Of a stretch of 64,000 bases of DNA, positions 40,039 through 48,719 are shown one piece after another. Numbering within the stretch: the stretch's first letter is position 1; each line of letters begins with the position of its first letter. Under the pieces are notes generated by a model that did no database searches, had not been told where the DNA came from, and saw only the letters and a list, made by a program, of their open reading frames with translations. The position numbers and the translations under genes were made by a program. The DNA is from DRYM01 sp964564025 (GTDB lineage: Archaea > Thermoproteota > Thermoprotei_A > EX4484-217-1), in contig CAZLZO010000002.1 in NCBI GenBank assembly GCA_964564025.1, positions 1 through 64,000 of the forward strand. Reading direction: 5' to 3'.

Positions 40039-40091
40039 TGTCACCATCGGGTCCGAAGCCTACATCATATGTGGAACACCGACCTCTCTGA
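40035..40091 (+). ncRNA. Possible box C/D sRNA candidate 7
   Basis: C-like box ATGATGT (40035-40041), guide CACCATCGGGT, D'-like CCGA (40053-40056), a weak C' (ATGTGGA, 40069-40075), 12-nt guide ACACCGACCTCT, D box CTGA (40088-40091). No closing stem is evident and three boxes deviate. The first guide complements ACCCGAUGGUGA, which resembles a 23S rRNA segment I recall; that is not certain. It overlaps the stop of the upstream gene. Confidence 0.4.
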
Positions 40092-40092
40092 T

Positions 40093-40329
40093 TCATTTTC
40101 TCTTTTTACCTTTTATTCGTGGCTGAAGTAAAGGCTTCTTGGTTCCTCTAATTTTAGCTAAAACCCTAATTACTTCAATAGGCTTCTTCTTCCTAGAAGT
40201 TGGCCAAAGCCTCCACCTACATATTCCACAAGTCTTTATCCTAAATACTTTGCCTTCCCTGTTATCTCTAACTTCTAAAAGCCATCTAGCCCTGTGTTGG
40301 CCGCAAACTTCACAGTCTTTTCTGGCCAT
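40093..40329 (-). CDS. Small basic zinc-ribbon protein
   Basis: 78 aa. Two CxxC knuckles (CEVCGQHRARW, TCGICRWRLWP) make a zinc ribbon; the rest is strongly basic (SRKKKPIEVIRV, RIKGKKRK), as in ribosome-associated proteins. It could be an archaeal ribosomal or rRNA-binding protein, but I do not recognise it. Convergent with the possible sRNA and divergent from the THUMP gene. Confidence 0.75.
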   Translation of the reverse strand: MARKDCEVCGQHRARWLLEVRDNREGKVFRIKTCGICRWRLWPTSRKKKPIEVIRVLAKIRGTKKPLLQPRIKGKKRK

Positions 40330-40428
40330 GTTCTTCTTGCCTCCTACTTCTTGCTAAATAGAGCATAGGTTAAAATATTCTTCCCTCAGATAATGTAAGC
40401 GATAAGTGCAGAATGGATTATTTAGGAG

Positions 40429-40995
40429 ATGATTAAAGTAATGGTTGAGCCAAAGTTTAACTTAATAGTTTCAGCATATGCTCTTAGAGAGGAAGCAGCA
40501 ATTGAGGAACTTACACAGTATGTAGGGGGTCTTTATGTTGTTTGGAAGCAGAGATCGCTTATTCTTGTAAGAACAACTAAGATGAATCCTTATGAAGCTA
40601 TTAAAGTTATTAGAAAAGAAATAGACCCTTACCATACCAATATTTTACGCATAGTGCCTGTAGACATAGTTTATTCACCGTTTCTTGAAGATGTAGCGAA
40701 GATCGTTTGGGATCTTGCAAAAGAGAAAATAGGTGAAAATGAAACATTCAGAATAACTCTTGAAGGACATTTGCTTAAACTTACTGAGGAAGGTAAGGCT
40801 GTTGAAGCAAGATCTAGGGAGGCAATAGATTATTTAGCTAAAAACATTGACCGTAAAGTTAACCTGACAAAACCCGATAAAATAGTTTACATAAAAGTTG
40901 TTAGAGTTGCTGGGAAACCGTACTCAGCAATAGCAATATGTAAGCCTGAAGACATATTGTCAACTCAAAAAATGATTCTTCATAAGAGAGATTAG
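40429..40995 (+). CDS. THUMP-domain protein (Tan1-like)
   Basis: 188 aa. It has the layout of THUMP domains: an N-terminal ferredoxin-like half (FNLIVSAYALREEAAIEELTQYVG, ILVRTTKMNPYEAIKVIRKEI) and the THUMP core (TFRITLEGHLLKLTEEGKAVEARSREAIDYLAKNIDRKVNLTKPDKIVYI). Tan1 homologues bind tRNA and assist N4-acetylcytidine formation. Either ATG 40429 or ATG 40441 could start it. The end overlaps XPB by four bases. Confidence 0.82.
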   Translation: MIKVMVEPKFNLIVSAYALREEAAIEELTQYVGGLYVVWKQRSLILVRTTKMNPYEAIKVIRKEIDPYHTNILRIVPVDIVYSPFLEDVAKIVWDLAKEKIGENETFRITLEGHLLKLTEEGKAVEARSREAIDYLAKNIDRKVNLTKPDKIVYIKVVRVAGKPYSAIAICKPEDILSTQKMILHKRD

Positions 40996-42617
40996 TACAT
41001 AAAGTCGCTAAGATCTATGCTTTTTCTTTTCCTTGACTGATAAACTTCAGAAGTACCTCTCACAATAATCTCATATAGCCTAGCTTCTTTGCCTTTAGAG
41101 GGCCTTAAAAGTCTACCAAGTCTCTGAATAAACTGTCTTCGCGATCCTGTTCCAGTAACTATAATTCCTACATTAGCGTCAGGTATGTCTAAGCCTTCGT
41201 CTCCTACTGTTGTAACAACTAAAACCCTTTCAATACTCTCTCTAAAGTTTTCTAATATTTTTCTTCGAACCTTTGTTTTAACCTCACCTACAAGTATAGG
41301 TGCATTGAGAAGTTTCCCAAGCTCTTTTGCTTGATCAACATACTGTGTGAAAACTATGATTTTACTTCCACGTTTAAGCTCTTTTTCAACAATGTTCTTA
41401 ACAGCTTTTTTCTTAGCTTCAGCCTTATGAACTATTTGCCTTAATTTGCTATGGACCTTTAATGCCATCTGGGCTTTTTCATCACCTCTCTTAGCTAATT
41501 CTAAGAGCTCTTCAAACTTTTTTCCTCCACTTAATTCTTTGTAAAGCTTTAATGTTTCAAAGTATTCTTTAAGTTCTTTAGGGGTTAAGTCAACTTCTAC
41601 TTGATAAATAACATATGGCGCTAAATAACCTTGTACTGAAAGCTCAGATGGTGTTTTGTGATAAGCAATTCCTCCCATTAAAGGAAATAGTTCCTCATGC
41701 TTACCATCTTCTCTAATAACTGTTGCTGAAAGCCCCATTCTCTTAAGAGAAAACATGTTTAAGGCAATATGCTTAAACTTCTCGGATGGGAGGTGATGAC
41801 ATTCATCGATTATTAGAAACGAGAAGTATTTAGAGAGAATCTTAACTTTCCTATATGCTGTTTGATACGTTGAAATGGTTATTGGAGCTATTCTTTTTTC
41901 TTCACTATAATATAACCCTACGATGTTAGGGTTTACTGAAGTAAACCTGGTTATCATATCTTTCCATTGAAACATTTGTTCTTTAGTATATGTTACTATG
42001 AGTGTTCTTTCAGAAAGCTTAGCTAAGGCAGCAATGGCAATTACTGTTTTCCCTGAACCTGTTGGTAAAGCTATTATTCCTTTCATACCTTTCTCGAACC
42101 ATTTGTCAAGAGCTTCTTTTTGATAATCACGTAACTTCCCATTAAAATTAATTTTATATGGGAGTTTTAATTCTTCAGAAACACCCGTATTATCAATTAT
42201 ATTGTAACCTAAGTTTTCTAATGTTTTCTTAAGCTCGAAGAAATGTAGGGGTTTTACTATGAATACCTTTCTTACTCTATCGTAAATAGTGTAGTCTCTA
42301 ATGTACTGGTAGTCGCTTCCAAAGTATACTTTACTTTTCAAAACTACGTCGTCACCGTACCATTCCAGGTATACTGTTTTTCTTTCAATAAGCTTCCTCT
42401 TCAAGATGTTTAAGCTTTCCTTATCTATTTCGGCTTCAGCTTCTTCCAAAGCTTCTAATATGTCGTAGAAGTCAAGGTTGTTTTCACGTATTTTAGTGAA
42501 GTTTATAGAGAATTTTGAACCTCTTTCAACATCTCTACCCAAATAATCCGAGAACATAGAGATTTTTCGGAAAAGTTCCTGGTCAATCCATTTCTTGATG
42601 TAAAAGTATATTGACAT
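40992..42617 (-). CDS. xpb: Archaeal XPB/Rad25-type helicase
   Basis: 541 aa. The N-terminal damage-recognition-like region is followed by helicase motifs: Walker A ALPTGSGKT (about 184-192), box II DECHH (about 271-275), III GLSATVIREDG, the RED motif in REDG, V TVGDEGLDIPDA and VI QFIQRLGRLLRPSKG. Archaeal XPB unwinds DNA in repair, usually with the nuclease Bax1. Here no Bax1-sized gene adjoins it; the preceding minus-strand gene encodes a 153-aa unknown. Confidence 0.92.
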   Translation of the reverse strand: MSIYFYIKKWIDQELFRKISMFSDYLGRDVERGSKFSINFTKIRENNLDFYDILEALEEAEAEIDKESLNILKRKLIERKTVYLEWYGDDVVLKSKVYFGSDYQYIRDYTIYDRVRKVFIVKPLHFFELKKTLENLGYNIIDNTGVSEELKLPYKINFNGKLRDYQKEALDKWFEKGMKGIIALPTGSGKTVIAIAALAKLSERTLIVTYTKEQMFQWKDMITRFTSVNPNIVGLYYSEEKRIAPITISTYQTAYRKVKILSKYFSFLIIDECHHLPSEKFKHIALNMFSLKRMGLSATVIREDGKHEELFPLMGGIAYHKTPSELSVQGYLAPYVIYQVEVDLTPKELKEYFETLKLYKELSGGKKFEELLELAKRGDEKAQMALKVHSKLRQIVHKAEAKKKAVKNIVEKELKRGSKIIVFTQYVDQAKELGKLLNAPILVGEVKTKVRRKILENFRESIERVLVVTTVGDEGLDIPDANVGIIVTGTGSRRQFIQRLGRLLRPSKGKEARLYEIIVRGTSEVYQSRKRKSIDLSDFMY

Positions 42618-42621
42618 TATT

Positions 42622-43083
42622 TTATACGACCTCTGTATAATCGTATCCTATGATTCTATTTGGAATTTTAAAGCCAATGTTTTCCAGCATCTTACGAATA
42701 TTTTCTAATGTTGAAATGAGATTTTTTATGTTTTTTGTGCCTATAATAACGTATACGTAGTCTTTACTTTCTCTATACATTTCTGTTTCTCTCTTATTAA
42801 GAAAAAGAATGCGTAACTCCTTTATAATGTCATCCCAGTTTTTATTTATGCTTGCACAGTGATCTTTGTTAACATAAATTTTTATTCCGTGAATAAGTAT
42901 TTTTTCGTACTCAGCAATATTCTGCTCGATTACTATGGAGACTATAGGTGTTGTTGATATAAAGAACTCTAGGAATTGTGCTCCCTTAGCTCTGCTTTCC
43001 TCAAACGCCCATAGTATATAGTAGTCTTTATCAACTAATTTTCCTAGAATTCTCTTAACTTCCTTAACTGTAGTTTTAATCAT
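42622..43083 (-). CDS. Unknown protein upstream of XPB
   Basis: 153 aa, alpha/beta (YYILWAFEESRAKGAQFLEFFI; VYVIIGTKNIKNLISTLENI). No motif I can name. It ends 4 bp before the XPB start, so the two are surely cotranscribed. It is too short to be the usual Bax1 nuclease (about 400 aa), but the coupling suggests a role with XPB. Confidence 0.65.
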   Translation of the reverse strand: MIKTTVKEVKRILGKLVDKDYYILWAFEESRAKGAQFLEFFISTTPIVSIVIEQNIAEYEKILIHGIKIYVNKDHCASINKNWDDIIKELRILFLNKRETEMYRESKDYVYVIIGTKNIKNLISTLENIRKMLENIGFKIPNRIIGYDYTEVV

Positions 43084-43166
43084 TACATACTATACCCACA
43101 TAAATGTATGGTTTATAACAAAACTTTAATTTCTTTCCTTTTTCAAAACTAAGTTAGTGATTAACT

Positions 43167-43790
43167 TTGCTTGTTAAGTTACTGAACTGTTTGAGAAGAA
43201 TATCAGAAGAAGAGAGAAAGTATGAGGAAATATTGAAGAGGTTTTCAGAAGAAATGGTTAAAAAAGGGGTCAATGTAAGTTTTGCTCTAAATAAAATCGT
43301 GGAAAATAGAAAACATGGTCTCTTAGTGAAGTATTCTGGCTTAAAAGTAATATTTAAAGGAGTAGAAGATCAAAAACTTGCAGACAAAATAATCCTACCT
43401 CCGAAATTCATTTACGATGGTTTAGAATATGTAGTTCATGGAGAGGAAGTGTTATGCGAATACTCTGTTTTTAGGAAGTTCTCTAAAGTGCTTAATTGCA
43501 ACTACGTTGTAGTTGTTAATATTGATGTAAATGATTTCTTAAGAAGTCTATGTAGTGAGGCAACAATTTTTCTTAGAGAAATTTCAGCAAAAATAGAATA
43601 TGTACCTCAATGGGTGCCTTTGTTTTCATCTGGAATAGTGAGTAAGCTTTCTAAAAAATATAGAATGAGAATGTCCGATATAAAAGACTATATGGTTTAC
43701 CTTTACGATGAAGGTAAGTTGCCTATTAGGTTTGGTGAAACAGGTGAGTTATGGCTAAACTTTAGGGGTGTTTGCATGAATGAGCGCTAA
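43167..43790 (+). CDS. Protein of unknown function
   Basis: 207 aa, TTG start. Helical N-terminus (EEERKYEEILKRFSEEMVKKG) then beta-rich (VIFKGVEDQKLADKIILPPKF, YVVVVNIDVNDFLRSL) and a basic C-terminal helix (VSKLSKKYRMRMSDIKDYMVYLYDEGKLPIRF). No family recognised. It overlaps cutA by 11 bp, so both are likely on one transcript. Confidence 0.65.
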   Translation: MLVKLLNCLRRISEEERKYEEILKRFSEEMVKKGVNVSFALNKIVENRKHGLLVKYSGLKVIFKGVEDQKLADKIILPPKFIYDGLEYVVHGEEVLCEYSVFRKFSKVLNCNYVVVVNIDVNDFLRSLCSEATIFLREISAKIEYVPQWVPLFSSGIVSKLSKKYRMRMSDIKDYMVYLYDEGKLPIRFGETGELWLNFRGVCMNER

Positions 43791-44100
43791 GCACTTAGTA
43801 GTTTTCATTACAACTTCAGGAAACGAGGAAGCTAGGAAAATATCTAGGGAGATTGTTAATAATAAACTTGCAGCGTGTGTAAACATCGTTAGCAATATTC
43901 ACTCAGTTTATTTATGGAAAGGAGGAGTTGAAGAATCTTCCGAGTGTTTATTAATCGCCAAGACACTTGAAGAAAAATTTGAAAAATTAATTAATAAAGT
44001 AAAGGAGATTCACAGCTATGATGTTCCTGAAGTAATAGCGTTACCTATAGTTAAAGGTTATGAAAAATATTTAAGATGGATATATGATTCGCTAAAATAG
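43780..44100 (+). CDS. cutA: CutA divalent-ion tolerance protein
   Basis: 106 aa, typical: VVFITTSGNEEARKISREIVNNKLAACVNIV, SVYLWKGGVEESSECLLIAKT, HSYDVPEVIALPIVKG. CutA forms a very stable trimer with a ferredoxin-like fold; its role in metal tolerance is not fully settled. Overlaps the preceding gene. Confidence 0.96.
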   Translation: MSAKHLVVFITTSGNEEARKISREIVNNKLAACVNIVSNIHSVYLWKGGVEESSECLLIAKTLEEKFEKLINKVKEIHSYDVPEVIALPIVKGYEKYLRWIYDSLK

Positions 44101-44205
44101 TTTCAATAAATTCTTTGAAATTAAAAAAAAAATAAAGTTTTATAGCAGATATCGGTGAATAAGAATTTGATCAATAAGAAACTGAAAGCTATGGTGTCTT
44201 AATAT

Positions 44206-44502
44206 ATGCGTAGAAAAATAGTGATTACGGAGAAACTTATTGAGCATTTATCGTGGCTTGCAAGAATAAGACTTACTGAGGAAGAAAAAAGGGATTTTAT
44301 AAAGGATCTTAATAGGGTTCTTGAGTTTTTCAATGAAATAGATGAGGTTAACGTGAAGAACATTGAACCAACAACTCATACTGCGCTTTTAACGAATGTT
44401 CTTAGGGATGATGTTCCTAGAGAATCTTTACCCTTAGAGAAAGTTCTTCGTAACGCTTCAGAGAAGGAGAAAGAGTACTTTAAGGCTCCAAAAATCTTAT
44501 GA
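44206..44502 (+). CDS. gatC: Asp/Glu-tRNA amidotransferase subunit C
   Basis: 98 aa: KLIEHLSWLARIRLTEEEKRDFIKDLNRVLEFFNEIDEVNVKNIEPTTH, the GatC belt that winds round GatA and GatB, ending in RDDVPRESLPLEKVL. It stabilises the complex. First gene of gatCAB, 12 bp before gatA. Confidence 0.95.
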   Translation: MRRKIVITEKLIEHLSWLARIRLTEEEKRDFIKDLNRVLEFFNEIDEVNVKNIEPTTHTALLTNVLRDDVPRESLPLEKVLRNASEKEKEYFKAPKIL

Positions 44503-44514
44503 GGAACATTAATT

Positions 44515-45993
44515 TTGCCTAAACATATTTATGAACTTGAAGCATTAGAGCTAATTAAAAACATTAAAGAAGGAAATCTTAGGGTTTACGAAGTAGTTGA
44601 GGAATTCTTAGAAAGAATAGAGAAAGTAGAGACTAAGATAAACGCGTTTATAACTTTAAGGGATAGAGAGGAAATATTAAGGGAAGCAAAGGAGAAGGAT
44701 GAAATACTGAGGCAAGGGCAAGCAAAAGGTATTCTTTTTGGATTACCGATTGCTGTAAAGGATAATATTTCAACTGAAAACATTAGGACGACATGTGGTT
44801 CTAAAATGCTTTACAACTATGTTCCGCCATATGATGCAACAGTTATTAAACTTTTGAAGAGAGAGGGAGCGATAATTTTGGGTAAAACAAACATGGACGA
44901 ATTCGCTATGGGGTCATCAACAGAGACGAGCTTTTTCGGACCTACAAGAAATCCTTGGGACTTAAGTAGGGTTCCAGGAGGATCATCGGGAGGAAGTGCG
45001 GCAGCATTAGCTTCTGGTGAAGCACCTTTAGCTCTAGGTTCAGACACGGGGGGTTCAGTTCGTGCGCCAGCAAGCTTTACTGCAACAGTAGGTTTGAAGC
45101 CGACCTACGGTTTAGTTAGTAGGTATGGATTAATAGCTTATGCTAACAGTTTAGAACAAATAGGGCCTATGGGTAGAAGCGTTCAAGATACTGCACTTTT
45201 GCTCAACGTAATAGCGAAGTACGACCCTAATGATGCTACTTCGCTTAATGTTAAAAGACCTAATTATTTAGCATCCACATATAATGTCAACGACTTACAT
45301 AGAAAAGTAAGGGTAGCTTTGGTTAAGGAAATGTTTGAAGAAGGTGTAAGTAAAGATGTTGCTTTAATAGTGAAGAATGTTGTTAATAAATTAGTTAGCG
45401 AAGGGTTCTTAGTAGACGAAATATCAATTCCAATAATAAAATATGCTTTACCCGCATATTACATTATAGCCATGTCTGAAGCCAGTTCAAACTTAGCTAG
45501 ATACGATGGCATACGCTATGGTTTTAGAGCTAAAATCTCGGGAGACTGGAATGAGGTGTTTTCAGAGACTCGCAAAGAGGGTTTTGGAAAAGAAGTTAAA
45601 AGGAGAATAATTATGGGCACTTTTACTTTAAGTGCAGGATATTTTGACCAATATTATTTAAAGGCTTTAAAAGTTAGAACCCTTATAATAAGGGAGTTTA
45701 AAAATGCTTTTAGAAAATATAATATTTTAATTTCGCCAACAATGCCTACTCCACCTTTCAAAATAGGTGAGAAAATAAAAGATCCTCTCGCAATGTATAT
45801 GAGTGATGTAGAAACTGTTGTCGCAAACATTGTAGGGATTCCTGCAATATCGCTTCCAGCCGGTTTCGTTAGCGACAATTTGCCCGTAGGAATACAGCTT
45901 ATGGCTGATCATCTCAGAGAGGATCTTTTATTCTCCATAGCAGCTTTTATTGAGAAATTAACTGGACTAAGAAATCTCATAGCAAAAATTTAG
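44515..45993 (+). CDS. gatA: Asp/Glu-tRNA amidotransferase subunit A
   Basis: 492 aa, TTG start. Amidase-signature enzyme with the Lys-Ser-Ser triad: lysine in GLPIAVKDNIST, the glycine-serine loop PGGSSGGSAAALASG, and nucleophile serine in GSDTGGSVRAPAS. It frees ammonia from glutamine and channels it to GatB. In archaea GatCAB mainly converts Asp-tRNA(Asn) to Asn-tRNA(Asn), since Gln-tRNA is made by GatDE. Confidence 0.97.
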   Translation: MPKHIYELEALELIKNIKEGNLRVYEVVEEFLERIEKVETKINAFITLRDREEILREAKEKDEILRQGQAKGILFGLPIAVKDNISTENIRTTCGSKMLYNYVPPYDATVIKLLKREGAIILGKTNMDEFAMGSSTETSFFGPTRNPWDLSRVPGGSSGGSAAALASGEAPLALGSDTGGSVRAPASFTATVGLKPTYGLVSRYGLIAYANSLEQIGPMGRSVQDTALLLNVIAKYDPNDATSLNVKRPNYLASTYNVNDLHRKVRVALVKEMFEEGVSKDVALIVKNVVNKLVSEGFLVDEISIPIIKYALPAYYIIAMSEASSNLARYDGIRYGFRAKISGDWNEVFSETRKEGFGKEVKRRIIMGTFTLSAGYFDQYYLKALKVRTLIIREFKNAFRKYNILISPTMPTPPFKIGEKIKDPLAMYMSDVETVVANIVGIPAISLPAGFVSDNLPVGIQLMADHLREDLLFSIAAFIEKLTGLRNLIAKI

Positions 45994-46003
45994 AGGGTGA
46001 CCC

Positions 46004-47473
46004 ATGGAAACGTCAGATGATGTTAAAATAGGTTTAGAAGTACATGTACAATTGACGGCTTTAAAAACGAAGCTCTTTTGCTCATGTTCATCAGATTATC
46101 GTGGAAAACCTCCAAACACGCATGTATGTCCTGTATGTTTAGGTCTTCCTGGAGCATTGCCCGTAGTTAATAAGAGGGCAATAGATTATGCAATAATGGT
46201 GGCTTTAGCTTTAAATTCTAAAGTGAATGAAAAAATAATTTTCTTTAGAAAACACTATTTTTATCCTGACTTACCAAAGAACTTTCAAATAACACAATAT
46301 GATAAAGCAGGCGGAGCTCCTATAGCTATTGGAGGATTCTTAAAGATAACTATTAATGGCAAAGAGAAAAGAATTAGAATTAGAAGAATCAATATTGAAG
46401 AAGACCCCGGGAAACTTGTTTATCCAACAGGCTCTATAATGACGAGCCCATACACCTTAGTTGATTATAATAGATCAGGTATAGCTCTTCTTGAAATAGT
46501 TACTGAACCTGATATGAATAGTCCAGCTGAAGCAAGAGCTTTCTTAAACAAGTTAAGGTCAATACTTGAACATTTAGGCGTATGTAATTGTGAATTAGAA
46601 GGCTCTATGAGAGCCGACGCTAACATCTCTATAGCTGGTGGAAATAGAGTTGAAATTAAGAACATAAGCTCTCCTAAAGATGTAGAAAAAGCACTAGCTT
46701 ATGAAATTATTAGGCAGAAACAAGCTATTTCTAAAGGACTCAGCATTAAAAGTGAAACAAGACATTGGGACGACTTAAGGAAAGTTACTGTTCCTTTACG
46801 AGTAAAAGAGGAAGAGCAAGATTACAGATACTTCCCAGAAGCTGACATACCGCCGATAGTGATAACTCGTGATTACATAGAAAAGATTCGTGAATCTATG
46901 CCAGAACTTCCTGATGTTAGAGCTAAGAGATTCACGGAAACTTACGGACTTACTGAGTACGATTCGTTAGTTTTAGTTTCTAACAAGTGGTTAGCGGACT
47001 TTTTCGAGGAGGCCTTAAAATATTATGATAAAGATCCTAAGAAACTTGCTAACATACTAATAAATGACTTCTTAAGATGGATTCACGATAAAGGTTTAAG
47101 CCATAGTGAAGTTAAAGCCACACCTCAACATATTGCTGAACTCTTAAAGTTACTTGATGAGAAGGTAATAAGTATTAAAATATTGAAGAAAATACTTCCC
47201 GAAATAATAGTGTATGGTAAACATCCTTATCAAATAATTAGGGAAAAGAATTTACTAAAAATATCGGACGAGAACATTATTAGGGAGGTAGTTAAGCAGG
47301 TATTTGTTGAACATAAGAAATCAGTTCATGACGCATTAGTTAATAGGAAAGCAATACATTATCTGATAGGTCAAGTCATGCGTAAAACTAGAGGAAAGGC
47401 TGATCCCGAAATAACACATAGGATAGTATTAGAGATGCTTGAGAAAGTTAAAAGAGGCGAATTTAAAGTTTAA
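46004..47473 (+). CDS. gatB: Asp/Glu-tRNA amidotransferase subunit B
   Basis: 489 aa. VKIGLEVHVQL opens the cradle domain. The zinc site is CSCSSDYRGKPPNTHVCPVC. EEDPGKLVYP and VDYNRSGIALLEIVTEPD form the kinase-like active site. Helical and YqeY-type tail domains follow (RAIHYLIGQVMRKTRGKADP-like end). It phosphorylates the tRNA-bound carboxylate before amidation. Last gene of gatCAB, 10 bp after gatA; full length. Confidence 0.97.
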   Translation: METSDDVKIGLEVHVQLTALKTKLFCSCSSDYRGKPPNTHVCPVCLGLPGALPVVNKRAIDYAIMVALALNSKVNEKIIFFRKHYFYPDLPKNFQITQYDKAGGAPIAIGGFLKITINGKEKRIRIRRINIEEDPGKLVYPTGSIMTSPYTLVDYNRSGIALLEIVTEPDMNSPAEARAFLNKLRSILEHLGVCNCELEGSMRADANISIAGGNRVEIKNISSPKDVEKALAYEIIRQKQAISKGLSIKSETRHWDDLRKVTVPLRVKEEEQDYRYFPEADIPPIVITRDYIEKIRESMPELPDVRAKRFTETYGLTEYDSLVLVSNKWLADFFEEALKYYDKDPKKLANILINDFLRWIHDKGLSHSEVKATPQHIAELLKLLDEKVISIKILKKILPEIIVYGKHPYQIIREKNLLKISDENIIREVVKQVFVEHKKSVHDALVNRKAIHYLIGQVMRKTRGKADPEITHRIVLEMLEKVKRGEFKV

Positions 47474-47476
47474 AGC

Positions 47477-47541
47477 GAGGATGTCATCGCGTGGGTTTGT
47501 CATCAACATATCAGTACTTAAATCCCTCTTCATCCATCCTC
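47477..47541 (-). ncRNA. Box C/D sRNA candidate 8, minus strand
   Basis: Minus strand: 7-bp closing stem GAGGATG (47541-47535)/CATCCTC (47483-47477), C box ATGAAGA (47533-47527), 12-nt guide GGGATTTAAGTA, D' CTGA (47514-47511), 5-nt spacer, C' TGATGA (47505-47500), 12-nt guide CAAACCCACGCG, D-like ATGA (47487-47484). The closing stem is the longest of the set and both guides are exactly 12 nt. It runs against the flanking genes, so it must have its own promoter. Confidence 0.75.
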
Positions 47542-47585
47542 CTAAATAAATATTAATTACTAAGAAGCTATAAGTGATTGTGAAA

Positions 47586-47828
47586 ATGAGTGTAGCTTAT
47601 GAATATAAGATAGTGAAATGCCCTTACTGTAAAAACATCCTTGTAGTTAAGATTAAACAGAAAATTAAGTTATGCACTTACTGTGGAAGGAGGCTTAAAG
47701 TTTATGAGCTAAAAGCGCTAGCTTACGCTAGAAGCTCATATGAAGCTCACTTGTTAGTGAAGTACTATAAAGCTAAAGAGGCAGGGTTAGAAAAGAAATT
47801 ATATGGTGATGAAGGCACTCGGATCTGA
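47586..47828 (+). CDS. Small zinc-ribbon protein
   Basis: 80 aa from ATG 47586 (GTG 47574 is also in frame). CPYCKNILVVKIKQKIKLCTYCGRRL is a clear zinc ribbon, followed by a helix with repeated alanines (ELKALAYARSSYEAHLLVKYYKAK). Probably RNA- or protein-binding. The last nine codons lie inside a box C/D sRNA, an overlap of coding and guide RNA. Confidence 0.75.
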   Translation: MSVAYEYKIVKCPYCKNILVVKIKQKIKLCTYCGRRLKVYELKALAYARSSYEAHLLVKYYKAKEAGLEKKLYGDEGTRI

Positions 47829-47862
47829 TATTGATGATGGTTTTCCCGCATTACTGACATAT
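47801..47862 (+). ncRNA. Box C/D sRNA candidate 9, overlapping a coding 3' end
   Basis: Closing stem ATATG (47801-47805)/CATAT (47858-47862), perfect C box GTGATGA (47806-47812), 12-nt guide AGGCACTCGGAT, D' CTGA (47825-47828), C' ATGATGG (47834-47840), 13-nt guide TTTTCCCGCATTA, D box CTGA (47854-47857). It starts inside the zinc-ribbon gene; the D' box includes that gene's stop. It is probably processed from the mRNA tail. Confidence 0.85.
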
Positions 47863-47927
47863 TAAAAAAGATTTTTAAATCTGTGTTGAAAAATTATTAG
47901 AAAAAGCTGAAAGTTAAGGGAAAGAAC

Positions 47928-48659
47928 ATGAGCATATCCGCAGATAAATACGAGGCATTGAGATTTCGTCTCATGGTAATTGAGAGGTTAAAACTTCTTA
48001 AAAGGATGTTCTCATATAAGGAGTTGTCTTCAATTACTGGTGTTCCGGAAACAGTGCTTTGTAGATATATTAAGGGATCTATTATTCCAAGTTACGATCA
48101 AGCAGAAAGAATATGGAATGCGTTAAATAGAATGGTTGATATTAGAAAACTTATTCTAGAAAAACTTGAAATAACGGGGGAGGGATTCGTAGACCTTTCA
48201 CAAATACTATCAGATCCTTACATGTTACAATATATAGCACAACATGTTTACATGATGTTCGCTGGAAAAAGAGTAACAAAAATACTTGCACCAGCAGTTA
48301 ATGGTATACCATTAGCTGCCGCAATATCTTTAACATTTCAAGTACCACTGGTTATTGCTAGAAGAACAAGACATATTAACGCTATTGACTATATTGAAGG
48401 ATCATATATAGCTCCATCAGCAGACATTGTTACTTTCTACGTTCCAAAGAGAATGATTAAAAGAAAGGACGAAGTGCTTATAATAGACGATATTATTAGA
48501 ACAGGGAAAACATTAAGGACTATGGTAAGAATTATTGAAAAAGTCAAAGCTATAATAAGTGGTGCAGTAGTTTTAGTAGCCATAGGCGATAGTTGGAAGA
48601 AGGAAATAAACATTCCAGTACAGACTATAGTTCAGCTTCCCGAGAATTTAAAAATCTAG
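47928..48659 (+). CDS. HTH-phosphoribosyltransferase regulator (GfcR-like)
   Basis: 243 aa. An N-terminal HTH (SYKELSSITGVPETVLCRYIKGSIIPSYDQAERIW) is fused to a type I PRTase domain with the PRPP motif EVLIIDDIIRTGKTLR (about 182-197). Archaeal proteins of this design (GfcR and relatives) act as transcription regulators that sense PRPP-like ligands or purines rather than as enzymes. Own transcription unit. Confidence 0.82.
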   Translation: MSISADKYEALRFRLMVIERLKLLKRMFSYKELSSITGVPETVLCRYIKGSIIPSYDQAERIWNALNRMVDIRKLILEKLEITGEGFVDLSQILSDPYMLQYIAQHVYMMFAGKRVTKILAPAVNGIPLAAAISLTFQVPLVIARRTRHINAIDYIEGSYIAPSADIVTFYVPKRMIKRKDEVLIIDDIIRTGKTLRTMVRIIEKVKAIISGAVVLVAIGDSWKKEINIPVQTIVQLPENLKI

Positions 48660-48719
48660 GTTTTTCTTAAATTAATGTTTCAACATTACAATCTCCAATA
48701 TATTTGAGGATAAGAAGTA

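Noticed and set aside
42622..43083. Naming this gene Bax1 because it adjoins XPB.
   Set aside because: It is less than half the expected length and shows no nuclease motif.
28996..47862. Guides reading as anticodon-loop targets: CCCUUCCACAUG (28996 RNA), UACUUAAAUCCC (47477 RNA) and UAAUGCGGGAAA (47801 RNA), each putting wobble base 34 at the methylation position.
   Set aside because: In each case the predicted 31-39 base pair of the anticodon stem would not form, so these are not convincing tRNA targets without the tRNA sequences.
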